The position numbers and the translations under genes are program-made. Under the pieces are notes generated by a model that worked only from the letters and a program-made list of their open reading frames with translations, made no database searches and was not told the origin of the DNA. Shown in pieces: positions 1 through 5,132 of a stretch of 5,167 bases of DNA. This stretch comes from Mageeibacillus sp. UBA5442 (lineage in GTDB: Bacteria > Bacillota > Clostridia > Saccharofermentanales > DTU023). The DNA lies in contig DIRG01000023.1 of assembly GCA_002427475.1 (NCBI GenBank), positions 2,947-8,113 of the forward strand. Direction: 5' to 3'. Numbering within the stretch: position 1 is the first letter of the stretch; every line of letters begins with the position of its first letter.

Positions 1-933
1 TGTCAGCTGATCGGAGAGCCAGCTACCGGGGAAGCCAAAAGCGACCCAAAAAACTAAACCCAATAATAAGATGAAGATGGGAATTGCTGCAAAGCGATTA
101 GTCAAAACACGGTCCAGACGCCCGGTCAGGAGATCTTCGCCGGAACCCTTGTGAATACTGGCAGAGACCACCTCATCAAGATAGCAATAGCGCATGTCAG
201 CCAGCGCAGCTAAATTATCGGTCTGCAGCTCATCTTCCATCAAAACAATAATCTGCTCAATGGCCTCCAGCTCATTCTCATTAAGCCGCAGGCGCTTCTG
301 AATCAAAGGGTCTCTTTCAGCGAGCTTTGTGGCTGCATAACGCGAGGATAAACCCGCAGCATCCGCGCGTTCTTCAGTAAGAGACATTATGGCGTGGATG
401 GCTCTGTGAGCAGGGCCCGAACAAAGATCAAGCTTTGTCGGTTTTTGTCCCGTCCTGGCTACACGAACAGTTTCGTCGATCAGCTCGCGAATACCTTCGT
501 TTCTGGAGGCGGCGATCGGTACCAGCGGCACACCCAGACGTTCGCTGAGTTCTTCAATATGAACGTGACTACCCTGCTGGCGTATTTCATCCATCATGTT
601 GAGCGCGATCACTATGGGAATATTCATTTCTATCAGCTGAATACTAAGATAAAGAGAACGCTCTATCTGAGTGGTATCAATGACATTTAAGATGACATCC
701 GGCTTTTCATCAACCAGATAGTCACGTGTGACTACTTCTTCAGTAGAGTATGGGGAAAGAGAATAAATTCCGGGAAGATCCACTACGCAAAAATCAGGAT
801 GACCTCGCAGCGAGGCCTCCTTTTTGCTCACAGTTACGCCCGGGAAGTTACCGACTTTCTGATTGCTTCCAGTCATCTGATTGAAGACAGTGGTCTTGCC
901 ACTATTCTGATTTCCAAGCAGCGCGACGATCAA
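1..933 (-). CDS. feoB: Ferrous iron transporter FeoB, N-terminal 311 residues (runs off the left edge)
   Basis: FeoB is the inner-membrane ferrous iron permease with an N-terminal GTPase domain. The minus frame is open without a stop from 933 to base 1. Visible G-protein motifs are G1 GNQNSGKT (residues 7-14), a G2 region NFPGVTV (29-35), G3 DLPG (52-55), G4 NMMD (112-115) and a G5-like AASRNEG (141-147). A helical spacer (GDI-like) region follows to about residue 275. The first membrane segment is near 281-300 (FAAIPIFILLLGLVFWVAFG). Full FeoB is usually 600-800 residues, so less than half is present, and the Gate and core membrane domains lie outside the window. The start is TTG at 933, because an in-frame stop lies only 14 codons upstream and no ATG or GTG occurs between. 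It leaves six residues before G1, as is normal for the family. It overlaps the feoA stop by 4 bp (TTGA), so coupled translation is likely. Identity is very secure; the exact start is an inference. Confidence 0.96.
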   Translation of the reverse strand, partial: MIVALLGNQNSGKTTVFNQMTGSNQKVGNFPGVTVSKKEASLRGHPDFCVVDLPGIYSLSPYSTEEVVTRDYLVDEKPDVILNVIDTTQIERSLYLSIQLIEMNIPIVIALNMMDEIRQQGSHVHIEELSERLGVPLVPIAASRNEGIRELIDETVRVARTGQKPTKLDLCSGPAHRAIHAIMSLTEERADAAGLSSRYAATKLAERDPLIQKRLRLNENELEAIEQIIVLMEDELQTDNLAALADMRYCYLDEVVSASIHKGSGEDLLTGRLDRVLTNRFAAIPIFILLLGLVFWVAFGFPGSWLSDQLT

Positions 934-1265
934 TGGGCACCCCTTCTTCTTGAGCGTCTGCCACGTCTGCGCTTACACTTTTGTTCCTCTTGAAAATCAG
1001 GTCTGCATCTAGTACAGTCGCCACAAAAATTACTTGTCATTTGTAGATTGTCTACTTCGATAAAGCCGGCATCAGCTCTGCGCAGGCTCAGTACATATGA
1101 GCGAATTCTTATGCAAAGGGGGTCTCCGCTGGGAGCAGGCTCGCCCATCACGAGGCTTGTTCCAGGGGTCAGCCCCATATCAAGCAAACGACGGCGCAGT
1201 GCACCTTCTCCTTTTACTTCAACTATTTTGGCTTGCTGGCCCGGCCTTAAATCTGTGAGTGTCAT
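930..1265 (-). CDS. feoA: Ferrous iron transport protein FeoA with cysteine/arginine-rich tail
   Basis: FeoA is a small cytoplasmic SH3-like protein needed for FeoB-dependent ferrous iron uptake. Residues 1-72 form the FeoA core: a TLTDLRPGQQAKIVEV opening, the RRRLLDMGLTPGT turn (24-36) typical of the family, and the closing strands LCIRIRSYVLSLRRADAGFIEV (50-71). The core alone would be about 75 residues, the usual family length. Here the protein is 111 residues. The extra tail has four cysteines (81, 84, 87 and 97, spaced C-x2-C-x2-C-x9-C) and then a very basic end with nine arginines between residues 99 and 108. The ATG at 1265 has an AAGGAG site (1270-1275) with a 4-nt spacer. The gene is first in the feoAB operon behind a strong promoter (1309-1336) and overlaps feoB by 4 bp. 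The core assignment is secure; the role of the tail is unknown and may be metal or nucleic acid contact. Confidence 0.95.
   Translation of the reverse strand: MTLTDLRPGQQAKIVEVKGEGALRRRLLDMGLTPGTSLVMGEPAPSGDPLCIRIRSYVLSLRRADAGFIEVDNLQMTSNFCGDCTRCRPDFQEEQKCKRRRGRRSRRRGAH
938..946 (-). promoter_or_regulatory. Ribosome binding site of feoB
   Basis: The minus strand reads GAAGGGGTG then CCCA before the TTG start at 933. It is G-rich but not a perfect AGGAGG match. It lies inside the arginine-rich 3' end of feoA. A weak site, a TTG start and the TTGA overlap together suggest that feoB depends on ribosomes finishing feoA. Confidence 0.55.
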
Positions 1266-1308
1266 AGTTCTCCTTGAGTCGAGTTAGTCTTGGGTAACTT
1301 TCTTGCTA

Positions 1309-1336
1309 ATTATATCATCAAAGAGAACAAGGTCAA
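1309..1336 (-). promoter_or_regulatory. feoAB promoter (-35 TTGACC, extended -10 TGATATAAT)
   Basis: On the minus strand TTGACC (1336-1331) is followed after 16 bp by a perfect TATAAT (1314-1309), with TGa directly before it as an extended -10. Transcription should begin near 1302, giving a leader of roughly 35 nt with the AAGGAG site before feoA. A GTATC-N7-GATAC dyad sits just upstream of the -35. I see no classical 19-bp Fur box over the promoter. Confidence 0.75.
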
Positions 1337-1341
1337 TAGCT

Positions 1342-1358
1342 GTATCGTTGATTGATAC
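1342..1358. repeat. Inverted repeat GTATC-N7-GATAC upstream of the feoA promoter
   Basis: Five perfect pairs flank a 7-nt centre (GTTGATT on the plus strand). One G/T wobble and one T/A pair are also possible inside. It ends 6 bp upstream of the feoA -35 hexamer. The position would suit an activator or an upstream repressor site. It does not match a Fur, DtxR or MntR box that I can name, so a regulatory role is a guess. Confidence 0.35.
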
Positions 1359-1388
1359 GTAATGGGTTTATGCCTGTTAGTTTGTGCT

Positions 1389-1414
1389 CATGATTCGTAC
1401 CCATGATTCGTACC
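1389..1414. repeat. Tandem direct repeat, 2 x 13 bp (CATGATTCGTACC)
   Basis: CATGATTCGTACC occurs twice with no spacer (1389-1401 and 1402-1414), followed by TGGCAC. The two copies are identical. It lies about 75 bp upstream of the feoA transcription start region and outside any supported gene. It may be a simple slippage duplication or a doubled protein-binding site. Confidence 0.85.
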
Positions 1415-1484
1415 TGGCACAGATCTTGACTTAGGTAGCAAACTCCCTGAGCCACCATTAACTAGATCATGGCTTATGGGGACT

Positions 1485-1595
1485 CTAATTGTAAACTTGC
1501 CCGCAAGTCTTTTTGCACCATGAGGTCAGCCCATCGAGCCTAGCTTCATCATCTTCCGTCAGTTCCGTATATTGCTCTAAGTTATTTATTGACAT
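1485..1595 (-). CDS. Possible small protein or gene remnant, 36 residues
   Basis: An ATG at 1595 overlaps the last codons of the AI-2E gene in another frame and reads to a TAG at 1487-1485. A GGAG lies 10 nt before the ATG (1606-1609), slightly far for an ideal ribosome site. The product would be hydrophilic: an acidic, helix-like stretch (ELTEDDEARLDGL, residues 11-23) and then a short basic end with two cysteines (WCKKTC, 26-31). The composition looks more protein-like than random intergenic sequence. It could be a translated small protein, a remnant of a longer gene, or chance. I do not recognise the family. Confidence 0.25.
   Translation of the reverse strand: MSINNLEQYTELTEDDEARLDGLTSWCKKTCGQVYN
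1495..1508. repeat. 14-bp dyad ACTTGC-CC-GCAAGT with T-tract on the plus strand
   Basis: A perfect inverted repeat, 6 bp arms around 2 bp (5 bp arms with a 4-nt loop if folded as RNA). On the plus strand it is followed by CTTTTT, as in a short rho-independent terminator, which would block antisense transcription running toward the AI-2E gene. On the minus strand only three T follow, so it is a poor terminator for AI-2E. It is AT/GC-balanced and short, so its function is uncertain. Confidence 0.3.
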
Positions 1596-2787
1596 AAGGT
1601 GGATTCTCCACAGATTCCACGTCCTCGCCAAGTTCCTTCTCGCTCAGTCGCTTATTGACGTTCTTTCTGAATATCTTATAAATAGAAGCTAGCAAGGGCA
1701 CGCCAATGATCATGCCTAAGGAGCCGGCGATGGCTCCACCGACGATGACAGCGCTGAAGACCCAGATGCCGGGCAAGCCGACCGAGTCGCCGACGATCTT
1801 CGGATAAATCAGGTCTCCCTCCAACTGCTGGATGACAATCAAGATAATAAGGAAGATGACTGCCTGCCTGAAGTCCGTGACGGCGATCATGAGAAAGCCT
1901 ACTGCGCCGCCGATGAAGGCGCCGATCATGGGGATTAGAGCTGTGACCATGACGACTACGCTGATGGTCAGAGCGTAGGGCATTCTGAAGATTAGCATGG
2001 CGATGAAAAGCAGCGCGCCGACAACAAAGGCGTCCAGTACCTGCCCTTTGAAAAACTTCGAGAAGGTCTCATTCAGCACCGACAAGACATAGCCTACCCT
2101 CTGCCAGTGCTTCTCCGGCAAATAAGCTTTGCCGACTCTCTTGCTTTGGTGGATTAGCTTTTCCTTCAAAAACAAAAGATAGATCGCGAAGACTATGGCG
2201 GTGAAGGCGGCCACGAAGAAACCGACCGTGTTTTCGATTATGTTTAGGGCTGAGCCGAGGATGCCGCCGGCACTGTTTTGCAGGGCATCACCGATAGTTT
2301 TGGCCAGCTCTTCCCAGTCGATGCTGAGGTTTCTCACATTTTCGCGGATTCCTTCAGCCCAGTTAAGGCCGGAGGTGACATCAAGAAACCAGGTCCTGAG
2401 GTTTTCGGCTAAGAGGGGAGCGGATTCGGCAATAACGACGATCGAGTTATAGATCTGCGGTAGTACCAAATACAGTATTAAGACGATAATTCCCAACAAG
2501 ACCAAGAGGGAGACAATGATCGAAAGAGGCCTGCGCAGTTTTTGCAGGATTTTTTTCTTGCTTCTGGGAAAGATGATTTTCTCAATCGGATTCTGAAAAA
2601 GGCTCCAAATGTAAGCCATGCCGCAGCCTACGAGGAAAGGGAAGATGATGTCGATAATTTTGTCGATAATAGAAAGAACTAAGCCAAAGTGCTGGACTAT
2701 CAGTAGGGCGAGCATCAGGATAAAGACCTTTGTAATAAACGTCTTCCTGTCGGCAGAAGTAAATATCTTTGATATGCCTTTTTTCAC
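1582..2787 (-). CDS. AI-2E family transporter (PF01594 / former UPF0118 membrane protein)
   Basis: This is a polytopic inner-membrane protein of the AI-2E family, whose members include the autoinducer-2 exporter TqsA and Na+(Li+)/H+ antiporters. The substrate here cannot be told from sequence. With the start at 2787 the protein is 401 residues. Hydrophobic segments lie near 21-40, 47-62, 90-109, 190-206, 251-267, 272-303, 309-322 and 341-370, with the usual soluble loop between the third and fourth (about 110-188). Family hallmarks are ALIPMIGAFIGG (283-294) and QQLEGDLIYPKIVGDSVGLP (320-339). The C-terminus is a charged tail. A GTG at 2799 would add four residues, but it has no ribosome site, whereas GTG at 2787 has GAGG six bases before it, so I prefer 2787. 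The gene has its own promoter candidate and is not clearly part of the operon upstream. Family assignment is secure; quorum-sensing function is not implied. Confidence 0.93.
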   Translation of the reverse strand: MKKGISKIFTSADRKTFITKVFILMLALLIVQHFGLVLSIIDKIIDIIFPFLVGCGMAYIWSLFQNPIEKIIFPRSKKKILQKLRRPLSIIVSLLVLLGIIVLILYLVLPQIYNSIVVIAESAPLLAENLRTWFLDVTSGLNWAEGIRENVRNLSIDWEELAKTIGDALQNSAGGILGSALNIIENTVGFFVAAFTAIVFAIYLLFLKEKLIHQSKRVGKAYLPEKHWQRVGYVLSVLNETFSKFFKGQVLDAFVVGALLFIAMLIFRMPYALTISVVVMVTALIPMIGAFIGGAVGFLMIAVTDFRQAVIFLIILIVIQQLEGDLIYPKIVGDSVGLPGIWVFSAVIVGGAIAGSLGMIIGVPLLASIYKIFRKNVNKRLSEKELGEDVESVENPPYVNK

Positions 2788-2793
2788 GGTCAA

Positions 2794-2797
2794 CCTC
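2794..2797 (-). promoter_or_regulatory. Ribosome binding site that sets the AI-2E gene start
   Basis: GAGG on the minus strand, 6 nt before the GTG at 2787. The alternative GTG at 2799 overlaps this site and is preceded by AT-rich sequence without a purine core, which argues for the shorter protein. Confidence 0.6.
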
Positions 2798-2813
2798 ACT
2801 GACTTATAAGTAA

Positions 2814-2819
2814 ATTATA
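2814..2819 (-). promoter_or_regulatory. -10 element of the AI-2E gene promoter
   Basis: A perfect TATAAT on the minus strand, in an AT-rich stretch. Initiation near 2807 would give a leader of about 20 nt containing the GAGG site. No good -35 is visible at 16-18 bp (the sequence there is near CTCACG), so the promoter may be weak or factor-dependent. Confidence 0.45.
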
Positions 2820-2850
2820 TTTTAGCTCAATCTGACCGTGAGGGCGTCAC

Positions 2851-3606
2851 TTAACGCAGATTCTTCGACAGCAGGTGTAATTTGCAGTAACCCGCTTCTT
2901 CGGAAATTATGCCTTCGTCTTCGTAGCCGTTCCTAAGGAAAAAGTCCAAGTCACCGTTCGGGAAGACCCCATCTTCGTCGCTCACAACGACTACTCTGTC
3001 ATAGGTCTTGCTTAAGTGTTCTTCCAGCTTTAGTAAGGGAGCAGATTTGTAATCGTAGTTTTCGTTGCCGCGATAGACGCAGGTGATGAAGGCTGTTCTT
3101 ATATCTTTGGGTATGTCGTACGGCACATTAAGTGAAGGCAGATACTCGACGCCTCCAAGCAGGCTGCCGTCTTCTGCCATATTAAGAAAGCCGCAGACCT
3201 CCAAGCCTAACTGTCGCAAGAAGCTTTGTTTGGAATCGCAGTTTTGCGAATTATGGTGGCCGGTGCACTGCTCAGCAAGGTGGTAATTATCGGGGGTTAA
3301 TTCGATGATATCGCCTGCAAATATTTCTGTGCCTAAGTTTGGTCTATAGGGACGCACTTCAGGCAGCTCGCCTTCGCACAATTTTGACATGAATTTATCG
3401 GTCAGTGGTGCGAAATAGCGCAGCTCATCGTTTACAATCGTGAGGGTTGGGAAATACATGCGCAGTTCTTTCACAAGGTCAGGGCTATGTGAGACGTTGT
3501 GAATTTCTATGTCGACACAGTCCTCATACTTTGAAAGTAAGTTCTTAATTTCTCTATTTAATGGGCACTGATATGACCAATAATAAAAATCTAATTTCAT
3601 ACGCAT
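2851..3606 (-). CDS. Thioredoxin-like / GNAT-like fusion protein, YoaP-type
   Basis: A soluble 251-residue protein with two parts. Residues 3-80 look like a thioredoxin-fold domain: a first strand ending in YYWSYQCP (8-15), a helix, a second strand VDIEIHNVS (31-39), and FPTLTIVNDELRYFAPL (52-68), which resembles the cis-proline strand and hairpin. Only one cysteine sits at the active-site position (C14, no CxxC). Residues about 99-251 resemble the GNAT fold found in YoaP-like acetyltransferases: GGVEYLPSLNVPY (151-163), FITCVY (173-178), VVVVSDEDGVFPNGDLDFF (205-223) and the closing FLRNGYEDEG (223-232). The usual acetyl-CoA loop (Q/R-x-x-G-x-G/A) is not seen; RGNENYDYKSAPL occupies that place. 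There are eight cysteines in all (14, 30, 77, 114, 123, 138, 176 and 241). The ATG at 3606 has AAGGAG seven bases upstream (3614-3619). It follows the GNAT gene by 35 bp and is probably co-transcribed. The substrate is unknown, and activity as an acetyltransferase is doubtful. Confidence 0.75.
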   Translation of the reverse strand: MRMKLDFYYWSYQCPLNREIKNLLSKYEDCVDIEIHNVSHSPDLVKELRMYFPTLTIVNDELRYFAPLTDKFMSKLCEGELPEVRPYRPNLGTEIFAGDIIELTPDNYHLAEQCTGHHNSQNCDSKQSFLRQLGLEVCGFLNMAEDGSLLGGVEYLPSLNVPYDIPKDIRTAFITCVYRGNENYDYKSAPLLKLEEHLSKTYDRVVVVSDEDGVFPNGDLDFFLRNGYEDEGIISEEAGYCKLHLLSKNLR

Positions 3607-3641
3607 AAAATATCTCCTTGTCGTCTGTAGCAGGCCAATTC

Positions 3642-4493
3642 TTATTTCTGATAACTTCGCATACGTCCTAAGTCTGCGAAGCCATTCTTTTCATAATATT
3701 TCTGGGCCGAATAGTTGTTTTCTGCGGTGTCGGTATCCAATCTTTTATATCCTTTATTAAAGAGATCCGCACATAGTGCTCGCATGCAATCTGTGCCGAT
3801 GCCTTGGCCCTGGAATTCCGGTTTCATTCCGATCCAGCGCAGGTAGGCCAAATCTGCGGCAGGAGTGTAGGTCAATTCGGCCTGACCTAAAGTTGAATTG
3901 TCTCTTTTAAAGTGTAGCAGGTTTCCGTTCTTTGAATATTCTAAATGAATATCGACATCCTGTGTTGCTTCTATCAGCAGTTTCGAATAATAGATATTCT
4001 CATGTTCGACCCGATAAGCGTTCTCATGCAAAAGGTCTTCAATGTAAAATTCTGACTCGTGCAGCTTGCCTTGCCGGGCGAAACAGCTCATACCAAAGTA
4101 ATGAAAGTACGCGTAGGTCTTCCGGATACCATTTTTGTCAAAATAAGCGGCAGCTAAGTTTAAGAGTTCTTGAGCCGCTTCTCGTGTGGTGTCTTGTGCG
4201 AAATGAAAATTACGGATAATTCCGTAGTGCTTCTCAAAATTTCTACCATTTTCGCCAAAGATAAAAGCTGACAAACCGAATTGTATGAAACATTGAATTT
4301 CATTGTTTTCTAGCCAAATATAGGTTTCCAAGTCTTTGAATTGGGGTCCATTGGAAAAGTCTTGATCAAATAAAAGGCTATTTTTCCACTCGGCAAAGCT
4401 CGTACTTTTGTAGTAATAAGGAACAGAGCTTCTGTGTTTAAAAAAATATTGAAACAAATTATGTTCAAAGTCGGCGCTTAATTTTTGGATCAT
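3642..4493 (-). CDS. GNAT family N-acetyltransferase, two-domain
   Basis: A 283-residue soluble protein with a canonical acetyltransferase domain at its C-terminus. Residues 216-240 give the core strand LRWIGMKPEF and the acetyl-CoA pyrophosphate loop QGQGIG (228-233). Residues 253-272 give the motif-B region, with N260, the Y266-Y267 pair and the ending KNGF. The N-terminal half (about 1-165) looks like a degenerate second GNAT unit: it has an FIQFGLSAF strand (69-77) and HYGIIRNFHF (89-98), but no G-x-G loop. The total length is about twice that of a single GNAT domain, which fits a duplicated architecture. It would transfer an acetyl group from acetyl-CoA to an unidentified amine. The ATG at 4493 has GAGGAG six bases upstream (4500-4505). 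It is the first gene of a probable two-gene operon with the thioredoxin/GNAT protein. Family call is secure; substrate unknown. Confidence 0.9.
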   Translation of the reverse strand: MIQKLSADFEHNLFQYFFKHRSSVPYYYKSTSFAEWKNSLLFDQDFSNGPQFKDLETYIWLENNEIQCFIQFGLSAFIFGENGRNFEKHYGIIRNFHFAQDTTREAAQELLNLAAAYFDKNGIRKTYAYFHYFGMSCFARQGKLHESEFYIEDLLHENAYRVEHENIYYSKLLIEATQDVDIHLEYSKNGNLLHFKRDNSTLGQAELTYTPAADLAYLRWIGMKPEFQGQGIGTDCMRALCADLFNKGYKRLDTDTAENNYSAQKYYEKNGFADLGRMRSYQK

Positions 4494-4517
4494 GATCTAC
4501 TCCTCAATATTGAATTA

Positions 4518-4526
4518 ACTATAGCA
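4518..4526 (-). promoter_or_regulatory. Extended -10 promoter element for the GNAT operon
   Basis: TGcTATAGT on the minus strand is a one-mismatch -10 with an extended TGn. Initiation near 4511 would give a short leader before the GAGGAG site. The -35 region is weak (near CATGAA at 18 bp), which is common for extended -10 promoters. Confidence 0.4.
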
Positions 4527-4594
4527 GATCGGTTCGTAAGCTTCATGAGGTAAAAGAAAGCTCGAGTTTTTCTACATGGTGTATCGTCCAGTCC

Positions 4595-4620
4595 GCTACG
4601 AAGTTCGCTTCAAGCTGAAG
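4595..4620 (-). other. Overlapping CTTC/GAAG hairpins after the frataxin-like gene
   Basis: In the minus-strand transcript CTTCA (4620-4616), TGAAG (4612-4608) and CTTC (4603-4600) occur in a row. The middle arm can pair with either neighbour: a 5-bp stem with a 3-nt loop, or a 4-bp stem with a CGAA loop extended by GCT/AGC. It starts 15 nt after the stop of the frataxin-like gene. No U-tract follows, so it is not a standard rho-independent terminator, but it could stabilise a 3' end. Confidence 0.3.
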
Positions 4621-4635
4621 GACAGGAAAAGGCTC

Positions 4636-5022
4636 TCAATCCGTCGCTGGGTACCAGAAGCTATTAACGTCTTTTTTGTTTTCCACTGTAAATTCGATCA
4701 TGCGACTAAGTAGATCGTAATCAATTTCCGCTTGCCATGGGATGCGGATAAGCATTTTGCTGCGATCCATTTCCTTTGCTGCCAGCTCAGCTTCAAACTC
4801 TTGCATGGTTGGCGCCTCGAAGGCCAAAGCAAAGTGCTTTTTGGCTGTACTGAAGCCAAGAATGTACGTGCCGTGATCGGTGTAGACAGGTTGATTCCAC
4901 GCGATCTTTTGCTGCAGATTCGGGTAGGTTTTACTTATCCAAGCGAAAACCTGTTCCAGTTTTTCTTGCTTGCTTTCGTCAGCTAGGCTAGCGAAGAAAG
5001 CTTCTAGGGTCTTTTCTGCCAT
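4636..5022 (-). CDS. Frataxin-like iron chaperone, DUF1801 / YdhG (Fra) family
   Basis: A 128-residue soluble protein matching the PF08818 (DUF1801) family, close in pattern to Bacillus subtilis YdhG/Fra. That protein has been described as a frataxin-like iron donor for Fe-S cluster and heme synthesis. The signature is clear: VFAWISKTYP (25-34), IAWNQPVYTDHGTYILGF (40-57), STAKKHFALAFEAP (58-71), then MLIRIPW (90-96) and the closing helix ending NSFWYP (120-125). Length agrees with the family. A TTG at 5043 would add seven residues, but those codons contain the GAGGAGGTGG ribosome site, so ATG at 5022 is the start. Two tandem dyads lie 23-54 bp upstream of this start. The gene appears to be transcribed alone, with 142 bp to the next gene. 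Iron delivery is inferred from the family, not shown by the sequence. Confidence 0.9.
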   Translation of the reverse strand: MAEKTLEAFFASLADESKQEKLEQVFAWISKTYPNLQQKIAWNQPVYTDHGTYILGFSTAKKHFALAFEAPTMQEFEAELAAKEMDRSKMLIRIPWQAEIDYDLLSRMIEFTVENKKDVNSFWYPATD

Positions 5023-5030
5023 ATTTACCA

Positions 5031-5036
5031 CCTCCT
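5031..5036 (-). promoter_or_regulatory. Ribosome binding site that sets the frataxin-like gene start
   Basis: A perfect AGGAGG on the minus strand with an 8-nt spacer to ATG at 5022. It falls inside the longer reading frame that begins at TTG 5043, and so decides for the shorter protein. Confidence 0.85.
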
Positions 5037-5043
5037 CGTGCAA

Positions 5044-5076
5044 GGAATAATAGTTCCATATAAGAATAACTGTTCT
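5044..5076. repeat. Two tandem imperfect dyads, GAATAA-N2-GTTC
   Basis: GGAATAATAGTTCC (5044-5057) and AGAATAACTGTTCT (5063-5076) share GAATAA-N2-GTTC, and each is an imperfect palindrome with GAA/TTC arms. Their centres are 19 bp apart, close to two helix turns. They lie directly upstream of the frataxin-like gene's ribosome site, in the expected promoter/leader zone, which suits an operator pair. The half-sites resemble the Bacillota LexA box GAAC-N4-GTTC with the same C-to-T change in both copies. The regulator is therefore undecided. Confidence 0.5.
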
Positions 5077-5106
5077 GTCGGTCTGAACGTAAGAGCCTAG
5101 CTATTT

Positions 5107-5132
5107 GTACCTTAGGTACTGACTTGCAGTAC
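5107..5132. repeat. Overlapping palindromes built on GTAC
   Basis: GTACCT-T-AGGTAC (5107-5119) is a perfect 13-bp palindrome. Its right arm overlaps GTACTG-ACTTG-CAGTAC (5116-5132), a perfect inverted repeat with 6-bp arms. The two structures are mutually exclusive in a single strand. No gene is supported between 5058 and the window edge, so this may be an operator, the end of an upstream transcript, or chance. Confidence 0.5.

Larger units (their letters stand above)
1266..1581. other. Intergenic stretch between the AI-2E gene and feoA
   Basis: These 316 bp hold no large gene. From right to left they contain a possible 36-residue reading frame that starts inside the AI-2E gene (1595-1485), a 14-bp dyad at 1495-1508, an adjacent pair of 13-bp direct repeats at 1389-1414, the GTATC/GATAC dyad at 1342-1358, and the feoAB promoter and leader at 1266-1336. 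No tRNA, riboswitch or strong rho-independent terminator for the AI-2E transcript could be recognised. Confidence 0.7.

Noticed and set aside
1..930. Apparent gene-free or broken region at the left end
   Set aside because: Reading the minus strand by hand gives one continuous feoB frame to base 1; it is cut by the window edge, not by a stop or frameshift.
394..993. Plus-strand open frames over the feo region
   Set aside because: They lie antisense to the uninterrupted feoB and feoA frames, which have clear family motifs; the plus-strand products show no recognisable domain.
1582..2787. Naming the AI-2E family gene as an autoinducer-2 exporter (tqsA)
   Set aside because: The family covers several transport functions and no substrate-specific motif is visible; the domain name alone does not show quorum sensing.
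2195..2809. Plus-strand open frames over the AI-2E gene
   Set aside because: They are antisense shadows of a well-supported membrane protein gene and lack ribosome sites or domains.
2830..2846. GTGA/TCAC dyad between the thioredoxin/GNAT gene and the AI-2E gene as a terminator
   Set aside because: Only four pairs around a 5-nt loop and no T-tract on the minus strand.
4555..4578. CTCGAG-centred A/T-rich dyad as a terminator of the frataxin-like gene
   Set aside because: On the minus strand the pairs next to CTCGAG are A/C mismatches, so the stem is too weak to support.
1536..5102. GAGCCTAGCT occurring at 1536-1545 and again at 5093-5102
   Set aside because: A 10-bp match between two places is expected several times by chance in a window of this size.
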